Assembly: GCA_001414485.1 (NCBI GenBank)
Contig: LLEY01000224.1
Location: forward strand, 1 to 64,000
DNA from: Calycina herbarum
Taxonomy: Eukaryota > Ascomycota > Leotiomycetes > Helotiales > Pezizellaceae
DNA: 64,000 nt
Reading direction: 5' to 3'
The notes under the pieces are model-generated. The model had not been told where the DNA came from and searched no databases. It was given only the letters and a program-made list of their open reading frames with translations. Below are positions 34,309 through 45,714 of this stretch, piece after piece. The position numbers and the translations under genes are program-made. The first letter of the stretch is position 1; every line of letters starts with the position of its first letter.

Positions 34309-34409
34309 GTAAATTTCACGTGAGTGACATGAGCTGGGTTACTGGCTAACTAGTGGCTTACCCGACAAAAACAAAAGTTAGACAAGAAGAGGGTGGGAAT
34401 ATAAATGCT

Positions 34410-34432
34410 CCTAACCCTAACCCTAACCCTAA
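34410..34432. repeat. Interstitial telomere-like repeat, CCCTAA x3.8
   Basis: CCTAA followed by three CCCTAA units: the TTAGGG telomere repeat of filamentous ascomycetes, here inside the chromosome arm in a gene-free stretch. May be a scar of end-joining repair or a TEF-box-like regulatory element; no gene starts beside it. Confidence 0.85.
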
Positions 34433-35214
34433 GTCAACTCCGATTATCGGAGGAAAACTTGGAACATCGAAGATTTCCCCAATCAAATCGATAGAAGATC
34501 TCTTAACTGATCTACCTAGCCTCGCTCGCCAGCATTAAGAGGATCTTTGAAGTAAGTTACCGTTGATCCTGGTGGATGATATTATAAAAGCGGTGGTAAA
34601 ATGGGTACCTTATTGTTCCAACCCTCTGAGAGAATTCAAGGTAGTTAACCTAGGATGGATGATCGAACTTTGTTGTTCTAAATTATCTGGGTAAATATTC
34701 TAAATTGTCCTAGATATTTAGGTCAATTACCTCAATTTCACACAGAGAGTTAAAAGAATAAGAGAGGTAGGCAGGTACGAAGCTGAAGTATTTACCGCAA
34801 CTTCTCCTGTCCATCGCGAGAATCGTGACATTAGATCTGGCATGAAGTCTCGTTCAAAAAATCACAAGTACAATAAGCATATTTACACACAGTAGCGATA
34901 CACTTCCATAGATCTCACAGACAAATGAAGAAAGATGAAGTTTAACTGTTTTGATGAATAAGAAAAATGATTGCATCGCACCATCAAAAAACCCCCTAAT
35001 GCTTAAAAACAAATCATGGTATCTATTCTACAAAAATACACACTAAAATAGAGAATCGAAAAGAAAACCCCCCCCTTTTCCACGAATGTCAAAGTCCAGG
35101 ACTCCATCCATGCTATCTCCCCCCTCTATCATAAATAATACATTCCCTCATAACCCCTCGTCCCCTCTCCTCTTTCTCATCCCTTTCCCTTTTGGACACT
35201 TTCTCTCGCCCGCT

Positions 35215-36813
35215 CTATGCAGCATTACAAGCAGTCTGCTGCGTCGAACAATCCGCAATCGTAAACGCACCAGCGGCAGCCCCCGAATTAAATGCATTCG
35301 CACAAGCATTAAACTGGACATCGCACGATCGCTGAACAGCCGCGGCCTCATTCACAAAACTATTTCCATTAACGGAGAAGGGTCTAGCCGCATCTCCCGA
35401 GTCCGTGACACCAGGGGCGTCAATACCTCCCACCGAGGCGGAGGCGGTGCTCACTTTGCTAGTTGGGGCCTTTGTAGCCTTCGATGATGCGGCGGAGCTT
35501 GCGGGGGTCGCTGAGGCTTTGGAACCAGCGTTGGAGGCTTTAGTTGGTGCTGCGCTGGCTTGGTTATCGACACTTGATGCTGCGGCTTTTCCTCCCTTCG
35601 AGGCCTTGCTTGTTGCGGCGCTTGCTGGCTCGGATGTGCTTGAGGCATCGGCGCTTGCATTGTCGTTGCTTGCTTGACTGTCTTTGCTCGCTTGACTTGC
35701 TTTGCTGGCTTTGCTATCGGCACTAGCTTGGCTTGCTGCATTTGGGGTTTTCGTGGCTGCTGCTTTGCTAGCACTCGAAGATGCTGCTCCCTTTCCGCCA
35801 GTTGCTGCTTTGCTTGCTGCGCTAGCTTTGTCGGTTGAGCTTGATGCTGCAGCTTTTCCGCCTGTGGCCTTGGTGGCACTCGCCTTGGTAGCACTTGATG
35901 ACGCTGCTGCTTTTCCTCCAGTCGCACCGTTACCAGTGTTAGCTGTTGCTCCTCCAGCAGCGCTAACCACGAACTTCGTGCAATCATCAGGAGTTCCACG
36001 TTGAGCGACAGGCATCAAGACAGGTTGATGGTTAGAGGAAGAGGTCATGGTGCACACTCTGTAGTTTCCAGCAGGTAATCCTCCAGTCACAGTAGCACTA
36101 AGAAGACCGTTTCCATTTCCGGCATCATTGATACCCTTGAAGAAAGCGAATTGGGTTGCGTCAAGAGCCTTGGTTGGGTTCAAGGTGTTTCCCATATCTT
36201 GAACCGTCACGTGGGTGTGACCGACGACCTTTCCTCCTGAAAGGGCTTGTGGAGCGGAGTAGTAGGTGTTATCGGCGTTGGTGAAGGAGCCGGCGACGAG
36301 GTTGGCGGTTTGTACGGTAATATCAAAGTCCTGGTTGGCGGTAATGGCGGTTCCAGTTTTTGGGTTGGTAATGACAGCGGAGACCATGTTGGCCTTGGCT
36401 GGGATGTCACCCATCACTATACAATAGATTAGTAACAATGTATTTCAAACGATTTTAATAGAGAATGATGACATACCAATTCCGTTACATGAACCACCCT
36501 GGACTTGAAGACCATTGGTAACAGTCTTTCCAGAGCAAAAGTTGATAAAGTTGTTTTGCGATGTGGCCGACTTGGATTGACCTGCGGCTGAGACTCCATT
36601 TACAGACCCATCTGTGAACGATCCAGATTGAATAGCGTTTGCTGATAGAGTGGTCCCAGTAGCATCAGTGGCCGCTTTGTTTGCCTGACGAGCTGATAGA
36701 TGTCCGGCCTGACGTTCTGAAAGTCCATGCAGGTGGTTGATGTCAAAAACAGAACGAGCCTCGACGAGACCAGCTGATGCCAAAAGGGCAAGAGAAAATG
36801 CTTGAGCGAACAT
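35215..36813 (-). CDS. Secreted protein with Ala/Ser/Lys-rich repeats
   Basis: Exons 36813-36477 and 36416-35215 give 512 residues. A signal peptide is evident (MFAQAFSLALLASAGLVEAR), probably followed by Kex2-type processing at ..SERQ/SARQ. The conserved domain (about 60-250: NNFINFCSGKTVTNGLQVQ, TNPKTGTAITANQDFDITVQ, SGGKVVGHTHVTVQDMG, FAFFKGINDAGNGNGLLSAT, YRVCTMTSSSNHQPVLMPVA) is typical of abundant secreted fungal proteins often labelled ribosomal protein S17 by mistake. Residues about 265-440 are low-complexity Ala/Ser/Lys/Thr repeats built around GGKAAASSS, likely O-glycosylated and length-variable. The last 40 residues have four Cys (RSCDVQFNACANAF..CSTQQTACNAA). No GPI signal. Probably a cell-wall or secreted protein; role unknown. 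Confidence 0.85.
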
Positions 36814-38910
36814 ATTGAAGTTGAAGTTGTTGAAGTTGAATATGATTTATGATATTGGATTGAATAGAAGAGGATTTTCGAAAAAATAATAGTAATTGAT
36901 CCTGCCGGAGGTAAAAGTTTGAAACAGCAACGACACAGTCGGTAAGGTTAAAAGAATGTATAGAGTATAAACCAACTAGGGAATGTACAATTGAAAAAGA
37001 ACCAAAGAATGTGGATGCAACAATTCGATGAGGAGAGAGAGTTCTTTCTGGGAGCGAAGACCTTCCATCTTATATCAGTCTTGGCTCTGAGCCGCCGAGT
37101 GGGCCGAGATCAGGGGAATATTGCAGGGGGCGCCATCCCAAGTCGCTGGACTGAGGACGACAACCAGTACGAAAGGTTTAGGCTCGTTGCTACAAATGTT
37201 CTGTGTTGCTGGTTTCACGTTTTTTACGGACCACGGCTCGAGAAACAACGAATCACGGCCGTGAACCAAACTTAGACAGAGGCCCACTGAGTTCCAAATG
37301 CCAAGATTTGATGGTCCAGGGGGGAGATCGGTACCTCCTGTCATGCGCCTGGTGCAACTGAGAGGGAGATTGCTACTAGGGAGCGAGTGCTAAGCTTCAC
37401 TGCTGTAACTGTAGCTGTCGCTGATCATGCAACCCGGCCTGGTGATTTGAGACAAGAGGAGTAAACAGAAGGGAAGATCTGATACCGAGGGGGTTGAAAT
37501 ATCCTCAAAAGGGGCTAGGAGAGGAGGGCTAGGAGACGCATCTTGAACCCGGGAAACCCTTTTTCGGTCTGTTCTTTTTGGCTCGCAGTTGTCGGCGCCA
37601 TCCCACATCGAATGAATGCGACCGGATGGCAGAGCGCTTGGATGCCGTGCAGCGGGTTATGCAGAGAATTGGCCAATGGAATTAGCATTTCTAAAATGCA
37701 TCTTTGAGCCTCCTTTCTTAGCCTTGAAGCTTCAATTCCTCCCCCATTCATGTTAATTAAAATTGCTTTGACATGACCACTATCGTCATTATTTGTACGT
37801 ATTCTCCACACAGGTGGACTCTCCTACTCAGCCTCATCGTAATCATTTCGTATTTCGCAAAGTGGCAGTTGCTTGTCTCTGATTTTCGTCGTTGTGACGG
37901 CTGGCGTTTCATCGGCCAACACAAAACGCTGAGCGTCAAGATCCGACCCAAGGGCCGCTATCTCGCCTAGCTCATCGGTTAGAGATCAGATGAATCGACG
38001 CAATTCAGTCTCAACACTGGAGAAAGAGCGCAAGATGAGTGGGATACGGTTAGTTCGAACAATGCGCTTACACGGCGATTGGTGGAAAGAAAAGACTCGG
38101 CGACAGTGGGACTCATGGAGAGCGGATCTCCATGTTGGTGTTGGTGTTCGAGAAATCAGAGCTTTTTCATCTTTTGCAACTGCTAACGATGATCTCCATC
38201 ATCCACAGGGTATCAAAAGCTTGTCTTCCATGATGTTCGACCGGTGACTTCGGATAGGCGGCAAGATAAAGGGTCTTGAGTCTTGATTGAGGAAGCAGAG
38301 CGGTGCGGTGGATGAGAAGAGGATTGATAATGATGGATATTGGCGGGTCAAACGAACCGTCAACTGCAGAAACTGGTACGGGGGAAATTGACCTGCCAAA
38401 TACGGCCGGGGATAATAATCTGACATTTAGCTGGAGTGTTGGGAACTTGGGACGGAAGTTGAGATGATAGAAAGTCAAGAGTGAGGACCAAAAGTTACTT
38501 CAGATGAGAGTTGGTCCTGGCCAGCTCAGAAAACAACTCGAGCAAGCTAAGGGAAGGACCTCGGCTCGGTTTGTTTATCGGATCGGAGCGCGGATATTTG
38601 CCGAAGATCGCTTTCTGATCATGTGACTTGTGCTGTGAACATGGTCTCGTGACTCTCGGTCCGAATCTGGACTAGTCCATTTTCAAAATTATTAGCGGTC
38701 ATGGCATTTCCTAGCAAAAAATATAGCAAGACGCAACTGTCTATCACCACCCGTCTAATTCATTATCCTACCGCTACCCTTCTTCTAATACCGACTCTCC
38801 ATCTGCGAAACGATTCATATCTTTTATCGATAATTCTTGCCGGCTTTGGAAAGAGAAAAGGAGCGCAGGAGGCAAAAGGGAGAAGCTCGATAGAAAAGTC
38901 ATCATAGAAG
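36814..38910. other. Intergenic, 2.1 kb, no gene seen
   Basis: Divergent region between the secreted-protein gene and TIM17, so both promoters are inside. Many ORFs of 60-103 codons occur on both strands with no domain and no consistent splice model. A large divergent promoter is usual for a strongly expressed secreted protein. Confidence 0.45.
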
Positions 38911-39634
38911 ATGGATCACACACGAGACCCATGTCCCTGGGTGGCCCTGAATGATTTTGGAGGTGCTTTCTGTATGGGGGTATGTACATCTATTCTACCT
39001 TCCTTGCGAAGCTACCAATAGACAAAAAACCCTCCTGCCATTCTCGAACCATGCGCCGAACATCGAAAGAACAATCACTAACCTGCACTCCTTATAGGGA
39101 ATTGGTGGAGCGGTATGGCACGGTGTGAAGGGGTTCCGAAATTCACCATACGGCGAGCGAAGAATTGGAGCCTTGACTGCAATCAAGGCTAGAGCACCAG
39201 TATTAGGGGGGAATTTTGGAGTTTGGGGAGGTTTATTCTCAACGTTCGATTGCGCCGTAAAGGGAATAAGGAAGAAGGAGGATCCATATAATGCCAGTAC
39301 GTTGGAACTTGGGATGAGCTACGGTCTGGCAGATGGGTGATCTGAATTGAAGGCTAATTTTATTCCAGTTATTGCTGGTTTCTTTACCGGAGGAGCACTG
39401 GCAGTACGAGGAGGCGCAAAGGCAGCAAGAAACTCTGCCATCGGATGTGCATGTCTATTGGCAGTTATCGAAGGTGTAGGAATTGGTTTCCAGAGAATGA
39501 TGGCAGAAAATACCCGATTAGATGTGAGTCTCAGCAAGCCAGATTGCCTTATATCGAGAGCTAACAATTATTCTTAGGTACCACCACCTCCACCCTCAGA
39601 AGCCGGCAGCACCGGATTCCCAGCTGTCGCATAA
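38911..39634 (+). CDS. tim17: TIM17, mitochondrial inner-membrane translocase subunit
   Basis: Core subunit of the TIM23 presequence translocase. Exons 38911-38979, 39098-39296, 39369-39523 and 39578-39634 give 159 residues, the standard length. It begins [20 protein letters not shown] with the conserved acidic/DPCPWR-like start, followed by the Gly-rich TM segments [60 protein letters not shown] and [20 protein letters not shown]. The pair of Cys at the first and second TM parts is as in yeast Tim17. The C-terminus is proline-rich ([11 protein letters not shown]). Three introns (118, 72, 54 nt), all phases agreeing. Confidence 0.95.
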
Positions 39635-40453
39635 TAACGCTCCCTCCCTCCCTTCGAACGAACCTGCTATATCTATGTCATCCGTCCTCCATGGCATTTC
39701 AACGCAAACTCTACTCTTTCTGTCCGTCACCAATAGAGGTACGCGGACTGTTGTATTTCGACCTCTTTTTTTATCTGTGTTGCATAGCAGGGAAACGGTG
39801 TACATGTAGAAATATACTCGGCGGATACCGAGATGACGAATCAAACATAATTCATGACTGTTTCTTTCCTCGTCAGGTTCTTGTTGGCAGAAGGTGCTTC
39901 TGGGATTTGGTTGGCTGGTTGTGAGCGACCATCTTGCAAACTGGGAAAGAATCAAAACACTTCTGGGAAAATGGAAGTCAGCCTCGAGTTAGGCTATTTA
40001 ATATGTGAAACCCTTTCGGCAAGCTTTCCCGTTTCTGTATTACCTGGAGAGTACACACCACTTCAACTGTTGCGAAACTCGAATTCAAAACGGGAAATCC
40101 TTCGCGAATAAAGGTATCCCAATTCGCGGGAGCCCAATCTGCGAGAACCCTCCCTTTTCATACGTTTGGAACTGGAGGGGTAGTTTTCTTCTTCATGCCA
40201 TGTCAAGCTTTTTACTTCACCATCCTTGTTTTTACGGTTTCCCTGTGTTTATACTCTAGTTTTACTATGAATGCTTGATCGAATTCCTTCGAGTGAAAGA
40301 CGGAGGGGAGCTTTATTTCATAAAACTGCATCCGGCCATCACCAAGACACAAGGCAATGGATTCTCAATCTCGAATATCAATCTCGAATATCAACTTCAT
40401 ATATCATTTTATTCTTTCAACTCGTCTTAGTTTCATCTCAACTCTTCTCAGAT
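39635..40453. other. Convergent intergenic region
   Basis: Between the TIM17 stop and the MDR reductase stop. No gene; ORFs at 39691-40259 overlap in several frames without domains. Both transcripts end here. Confidence 0.45.
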
Positions 40454-41875
40454 TCAAAGATCCGCAACCTTCAAAACCGCTTTTCCAAAATTCTTCCCCT
40501 TCAACATACCCACGAATCCCTCAGCTGCATTCTCAATTCCCTCCGTCACATCCATCTTCACCACAATCTCTCCATTCTTAATCCACTCTCCCATTTTCTG
40601 CCGGTGTTCCTCGTAGTATTTAGGACCCAAATCAGGATCAGAAACGATGAAGCCCGAGATTCTGAGACGACGCTGTGTGACCTGTCCCATATTCTTGACT
40701 CCATAGCGTTGATCTTTGGGGACTGATTGTTGGGACATATTTCCGCATTGTACTGTTTTCGTTAGCTTTTTCATTCCCATAACCCACGAGAGAGAGGGAG
40801 GATATAAAGGGGGATGGAGAACACACCAATCCTCCCAAAATCGTCCATATGACTTATCGCAACATCCAACTGCTCACCTCCCACATTATCATAATAAATC
40901 CCAATCCCTCCACCCCCCGTCTCCTTCAGCACTCTCTCAAATCCCTCCGCAATACTCTCATCTTTATACACGAAGCCCCCATCGAAGCCTAATTCCTTCA
41001 CTATAAAATCCAACTTCTCCTTCGATCCAACACTACCTAAAACCCTCATCCCCTCCCTCTTCCCCAGTTGTCCCACGATCTGTCCTACCGCCCCAGACGC
41101 TGCGGAGATGAAGAGAGTTTGACCTTTTTGAGGTTTCCCGAGTTCGTAGAGGGAGGAATAGGCTGTGAGGCCTGACATGCCTAGTGCTCCGAGGAATAGC
41201 TCTGGGGATAAAGAGAGCGGGTTTGAGAGGGGGATGAAGCCGCCTTCGTAGGGGGATTTTAGGATCAGGGTTGGAGAGGGGATTTGGTATTCGGTGAAGA
41301 GTGCCATTCCTAGGACTAGATTTCCGGGTTGGAAGGCGGGGTGTGTAGATTTTAGGACGGTGAGGATGCCCGCGTTTGAAAGGGGGGTACCGAGGGGGAA
41401 GGGGGGGATGTATGTACCGGCGGCGGGAGGGTTTACTGTGATAGGGGAGTTAGGAGTGTTGTTTAAGGAAGTAGTTGTGTGGGGGATGAGGGGGAAACTG
41501 TGGGTGAGAGGGAGAGAGCTTTCTGAAGAGAGTACAGTCTCAACTCCCATTAACAAATCTGAAAGAGAAGTAAAGAACTCTGAGAACACTTACAGCGGCC
41601 GCGTCTAGGAGGGGGGACGGTGTCAGTAAGGAGGTCTTTTCTTGGTTGTGGGAGAGATGCATTAGCAGCAAGGCCAATTGAAGGCTGGGGGTTTGAAGTG
41701 AGAGGACTTACTGGAAGGGATCGAAACTCAACCAGAGCGTTTTCAAAAGTACCGTTCCATCTTCAAACGGAGCATCGAGATCGAATTCCTCCTCTTTGAT
41801 CACTATATTTTCCCCCGGGAGAGGATACCCTCCTGAGACGTAGTTGGCTACTACTAGTGATTTGTTGAGAACCAT
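40454..41875 (-). CDS. MDR-family NADP-dependent alkenal/enone reductase
   Basis: Medium-chain zinc-independent reductase of the leukotriene-B4-12-hydroxydehydrogenase type, reducing C=C bonds of enals or enones with NADPH. Exons 41875-41712, 41604-41594, 41435-40827 and 40752-40454 give 360 residues. The 11-nt second exon supplies the RGR of LSFDPFQRGRLNPP, the family motif; without it and with the 158-nt third intron wrongly kept, the protein is out of frame or carries a 40-residue insert. Other landmarks: PPFPLGTPLSNAG, GKPQKGQTLFISAASGAVGQ (nucleotide-binding AASGAVG), VLGSVGS, YYDNVGGEQLDVAI, FGRI, RYGVKNMGQVTQRRLRISGF and the end GKNFGKAVLKVADL. Cytosolic. Substrate unknown; roles in detoxification or secondary metabolism are possible. 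Confidence 0.88.
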
Positions 41876-42650
41876 CTTTTCTACTGTTGTTTTTTCGTTT
41901 CTTGGATATCTCAAAGCACGAATTACGATTCAATTGGGATTTAATCGAACGAGTTGAGAATACATGGAGGAGAAAATCTTTTATATACCACCGTACTAAA
42001 ATCTCACACTTCAAATCGGTGTCCGATTTTTTTCGAATATTAGCCTTGTATCACATCGGCTTAATGACGCCCCGTTTCCGTTGCATCGGAGTGACATTGA
42101 GCCTTTTCAACGATTGAAGAATGCGAATTTCCGACTTGAAGTATGAAGTGGGGCAATTTGTAATCGTAAAGCGAATGAGAATGTATCGTAATAGGTACCT
42201 CTCGTATAGTTTTGTGAGGGGAAGTAGGTGTGTTGATGGTGTGATGGCCTGGTTTCCCTAGGTGCTTATGAAGCGGGAACCTTACTATATTTGGTAGATT
42301 GCTGACTTGGAGGCGGGGTTTGAACCTCAACTTATTAGCATTGTAAAATTCGTACCGTGGAAGACATATATCTTGGCAAAGAGAGTAAAATCTTATCATC
42401 AAATCTCGAGGCAGAAAATTCAAAGCAAAAGTCAATCAAAGTAATCAAGTGTGAGCCAAAAATGTTACTCTGATTGTTCCGCTATCCTTAAATACATTAC
42501 ACAATATTAATAACCCAATATATACATCCTCAACGCCTTTTTACCCCATAGTAACAAAAGAAAGGTGATCATTTCGTCTGAACTCGTAACGGAGAATAAA
42601 CTCCTTCTCATAATAACTTGAACCAATCACGTTCCCCACACACCAACATT
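41876..42650. other. Intergenic between two minus-strand genes
   Basis: Promoter of the MDR reductase and 3' region of the nuclease-lectin gene. No gene recognised; ORF 42061-42435 lacks domains. Confidence 0.45.
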
Positions 42651-44073
42651 TCAGTAAGGTGCATAGAGGAAAGCTAGTTGATCAATCTCATTCCCATCCT
42701 GACCAAGATATCCGACGATTCCCCACCCAGTTGGAGCAGTATAAGTCACGCAATCGGTGGTACTGGTACCAGAAGCGAGTGTTCGTCCAGTGCTGGTAGT
42801 AGCAGTGATAGAAAAGATCCTCGTCTCTCCATCTTTTTGACCTTGGCAAAGAAGTGCTTTAGTCCAGTATTCGCCAGTGGCGAGAGTGAGACTTGCAGCT
42901 GTACCTCCGGTTCCACCGTGGGTGAAGGTGGTTCCTGAAGTGAGAGTCAAACCCACGGAATCGATACGGGATCCTCCGTGGAAAGAAATGACGGAAGTTC
43001 TTGGTGAGGTTGGAAGGGCCTCCAAATCATTGAACCAGGTTCCGTACGGTCCACCGAAGAAGGGAGATTGACGACGTGTGGGAGCTACTGCCCAGGTGAA
43101 GTTGACGGTGATAGGGTTATGGTCACTGAGGATTGAACCATCTGCTTGGAGAAATTTGGAGGATTCGTAGTTGAAGTAGGTTCCGGTGAGAGAAAGCTGC
43201 TTGGATCCTCGGTAGAAGACTTTGTCGACAGTCTCGCAGGTGTTGATGAGGGAGGGGTTGTCGCAGAGAGTCTCGACGGTGGGCTCTACACCTCCTCGCT
43301 GGAGTTGAACAAAAGCATCTGTGAGTCCGTTTTGGGTTCGGAAGACGGTGATTTTGTCGAGAACGCGAGTGTAACGAGAGTTGGTATCGCCATAGACAAG
43401 AACTGAATTTCCAATTGACCAGGTGTCAATATAATCAGCTACTTGCTTCAAGTTTGCAGCACGGGCAACTTCATCGGCATCCTCAGTACTATAATTTTTT
43501 TTTAGAAAAGCTGTAATGGAGGAGAATCAAGAGATTACGAACCCGGCATCAGCATGTATGTTGTACATATCAACATAGACACCCTCAGAGACAGCCACAC
43601 GCATAAATGTAAACCCTTTTGGCGTCAAACAATCTGCACCAGAAGCATTGGAACATGTAGCCCATTTGACTCGTGTGAAGTCGACCCAGTCGAAATTAGA
43701 TATAGTATTCAACCCTGAGCCAATTGCTGCAGTCCCAGAAGTTGGGGTTCGGTAAGGATGGTCATCCGTGGCATAGATGTATGCATGAAAAGCAAAATCT
43801 ACACATTCAAAGTCAGTTTTGTGATCTTCATTGAGTAGATCGGGGCAAAATATTACCTTCTTGGACATTAATCACATCGTAATCGTACTTTGTGAACAAA
43901 GTTCCAATGGTTCCGGCATTTGTTGCCTTGTCACCAGGCACCTCGTTGCCATTCAAGATTGCTGGAAGACCAGCAACATTGAAAGCTAGAACATTGAAGT
44001 CGCCTCCAGTCGCAATTGCTGAGACAATAGATGCCAAAGTTGCAGCGGAAACGCTGAAGGTAAGAGAGACCAT
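42651..44073 (-). CDS. Secreted endonuclease/exonuclease/phosphatase domain fused to jacalin-like lectin
   Basis: Exons 44073-43857, 43798-43543 and 43488-42651 give 436 residues. An N-terminal hydrophobic signal (MVSLTFSVSAATLASIVSAI) indicates secretion. Residues about 25-290 are an EEP (DNase I/sphingomyelinase) domain with its metal and catalytic motifs: LAFNVAGLP (Asn), DVINVQE (Glu), MYNIHADAG (His), VLVYGDTNSRY (Asp/Asn) and the terminal LSDHNPITVNF (Asp-His). After a short linker, residues about 300-436 form a jacalin-like lectin: GGPYGTWFNDLEA, SFHGGSRIDSVGLTL, FTHGGTGG and the closing GIVGYLGQDGNEIDQLAFLY. A bound glycan would hold the hydrolase at a surface. Substrate (nucleic acid, sphingomyelin or inositol phosphate) is not decided by sequence. 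Alone on its strand between gene-poor gaps. Confidence 0.85.
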
Positions 44074-45135
44074 TTTGGAAGAGCTGTATGAGTTTCTTGG
44101 CTTTGCTTGCAGCTTGCATGAGAAGTAAACTCTTGGAATAGCCTCTCTCTTTATGTTGACCTTGTGAACCAAGGAGGGGGTTTTTCCGGAGGATATCAAG
44201 CTCCAGAGCGGGGTCACCCAACCATGAGTTCAAATTCCATGAAAGCTTGGAGTCTTGTATCGGGATCAGACACCAAATCTGGGTTTAATAACGATCGTGA
44301 ATTATGATCTATACCACATTAATCGGCATGGAGGTGATGCCGAGGCGGGGTGTGCAAAATAATATTTGAACAGGGCTCCCATTTATCCAACACCGTGTAA
44401 GTGATACTATTCGCCATTGGTCCAATTGCCCATGGGTGTTCTGCAAGTGTGGTTTTCGGAGATGTTTCCCAAAAGAAAGTTTTAGCTTGCGGAGAAAGCT
44501 TCGAGAAGAGAAGGACAACGGGTCCCTGCCAAGGATTGTAGATTGGAGAAGTGGGCACTTCGATCCCGTGCACTTGCACGTTCCTATTTGTTTGGTCTTA
44601 TCCAGGTGCATTATCACAAGATGGTATCCGTACTCAGTGAGTGCGTATACGTATTCTGTATATCGGACTAAACCCTCCTCACTTCAACTGAGTGGTTGCG
44701 CGTTGACAACACAAATATCAATGGTACTCGCCAACCTTGGTTCGAGTGCTCTGCATTGGAAATGATGCTCAGAATCTTGGTAGCAATTTCTGATAAACCT
44801 CTGTCAATCGCGAACCCCGAATTGCTCGTATTGACCTTACTCGATATAGACAAGGTCTGTTATGCCATAAAGCTTAGCAAGAATTACAACTGTATTCCGA
44901 GAAGGGCTGAGTCGAAAGGGACCATGACTTACAATATTAACCCCCAAAACAACAAATGGGCAAGACTTGACGAACTTTGAGTTGTCTGATTAACCTTATC
45001 TAATTTAGATGAGGGTTGTGATTCCATAAAGCTTAGCATTCCGGACTTTGAAAGAAGTGCAGAATTTCTATAGGGGACCATGACTTGAGTTACAGGGCAA
45101 TACTTGCATCAAGCTCTCTATCCCAACTTTGAGCC
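44074..45135. other. Intergenic, 1.06 kb, no gene seen
   Basis: Promoter of the nuclease-lectin gene plus gene-poor DNA. Two diverged copies of a phrase (TGCCATAAAGCTTAGCA near 44865 and TTCCATAAAGCTTAGCA near 45025, each preceded by an ATATAGA/TTTAGAT stretch and followed by GGGACCATGACTT) show an old tandem duplication. Confidence 0.45.
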
Positions 45136-45714
45136 TCAAAACAATAGACGTGGGAAATTAATCGCAGCACTTGGAGGAATTGGAATGGTTTCGCTCGATA
45201 CTTCTCGCAAAATAAGCTTGTCACTCGTCAACTTTATTGCATAAACACCAACAAATTTGGTCTTTGCCAATCGGACTCTCCCGTGGGTTATCTCGTAAAA
45301 CAAGAATGCGAAAACCTCGAAGCTGTAGGCCATGTATAATAAAACACACAGCACTATCCCCCTCATATATTGAGCAAATATTGGCGCTGCCAAAGCATGT
45401 ATACATGTCAGCTCGACTAGATCCAGGGCTGGATGGTGCCCTTTCCTAATCGCATGTCTGCTCCCCTTCAATGATGCCCTCGTCCCAACAGGCAATGACT
45501 CCTGCGGACCACACATGTTTCGCGTAACGTGGTTTCGTGAGGGGATATCTCTGAGTTCGTGGGTTTCGCAGGACGACGAAGGGGGGGAGTTCGTGTTACA
45601 GGATTTGTATTCTGGGAGACCGTCGATTAATTGGAGGTGGTAGAGGTGGTAGAAGGGGAACGCAAACCTTGCCTTGCTAGAAGATTTTGAAGAATCAGAT
45701 AAATTGGATGGCAT
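45136..45714 (-). CDS. Hypothetical ORF, doubtful
   Basis: 192-codon minus-strand ORF beginning MPSNLSDSSKSSSKARFAFP. The first 80 residues have several Cys and Pro and look coding-like (LQLIDGLPEYKSCNTNSPPS, ELRDIPSRNHVTRNMCGPQE). One hydrophobic stretch (MRGIVLCVLLYMAYSFEVFA) could span a membrane. No family recognised and no introns found; the second half may be non-coding after an unrecognised splice site. Confidence 0.3.
   Translation of the reverse strand: MPSNLSDSSKSSSKARFAFPFYHLYHLQLIDGLPEYKSCNTNSPPSSSCETHELRDIPSRNHVTRNMCGPQESLPVGTRASLKGSRHAIRKGHHPALDLVELTCIHALAAPIFAQYMRGIVLCVLLYMAYSFEVFAFLFYEITHGRVRLAKTKFVGVYAIKLTSDKLILREVSSETIPIPPSAAINFPRLLF

Larger units (their letters stand above)
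34078..35214. other. Intergenic with telomere-like and inverted repeats
   Basis: No gene. Contains repeated GCTTACTCGCTATT (34181-34194 and 34243-34256), a 13-bp inverted repeat (34248-34260 with 34296-34308) able to form a hairpin, and a telomere-like run at 34410-34432. 34860-35200 is the 3' flank of the minus-strand secreted protein. Confidence 0.5.

Noticed and set aside
35405..36004. Long antisense and alternative-frame ORFs over the Ala/Ser/Lys repeats
   Set aside because: Repeats of GCx/AGx codons keep several frames open; only the minus frame with the signal peptide is coherent.
41559..41593. 35-nt intron directly after the MDR microexon
   Set aside because: Too short for a fungal intron and it leaves a 40-residue insert absent from the family; the 158-nt alternative with a CCTAAC branch site restores the family sequence.
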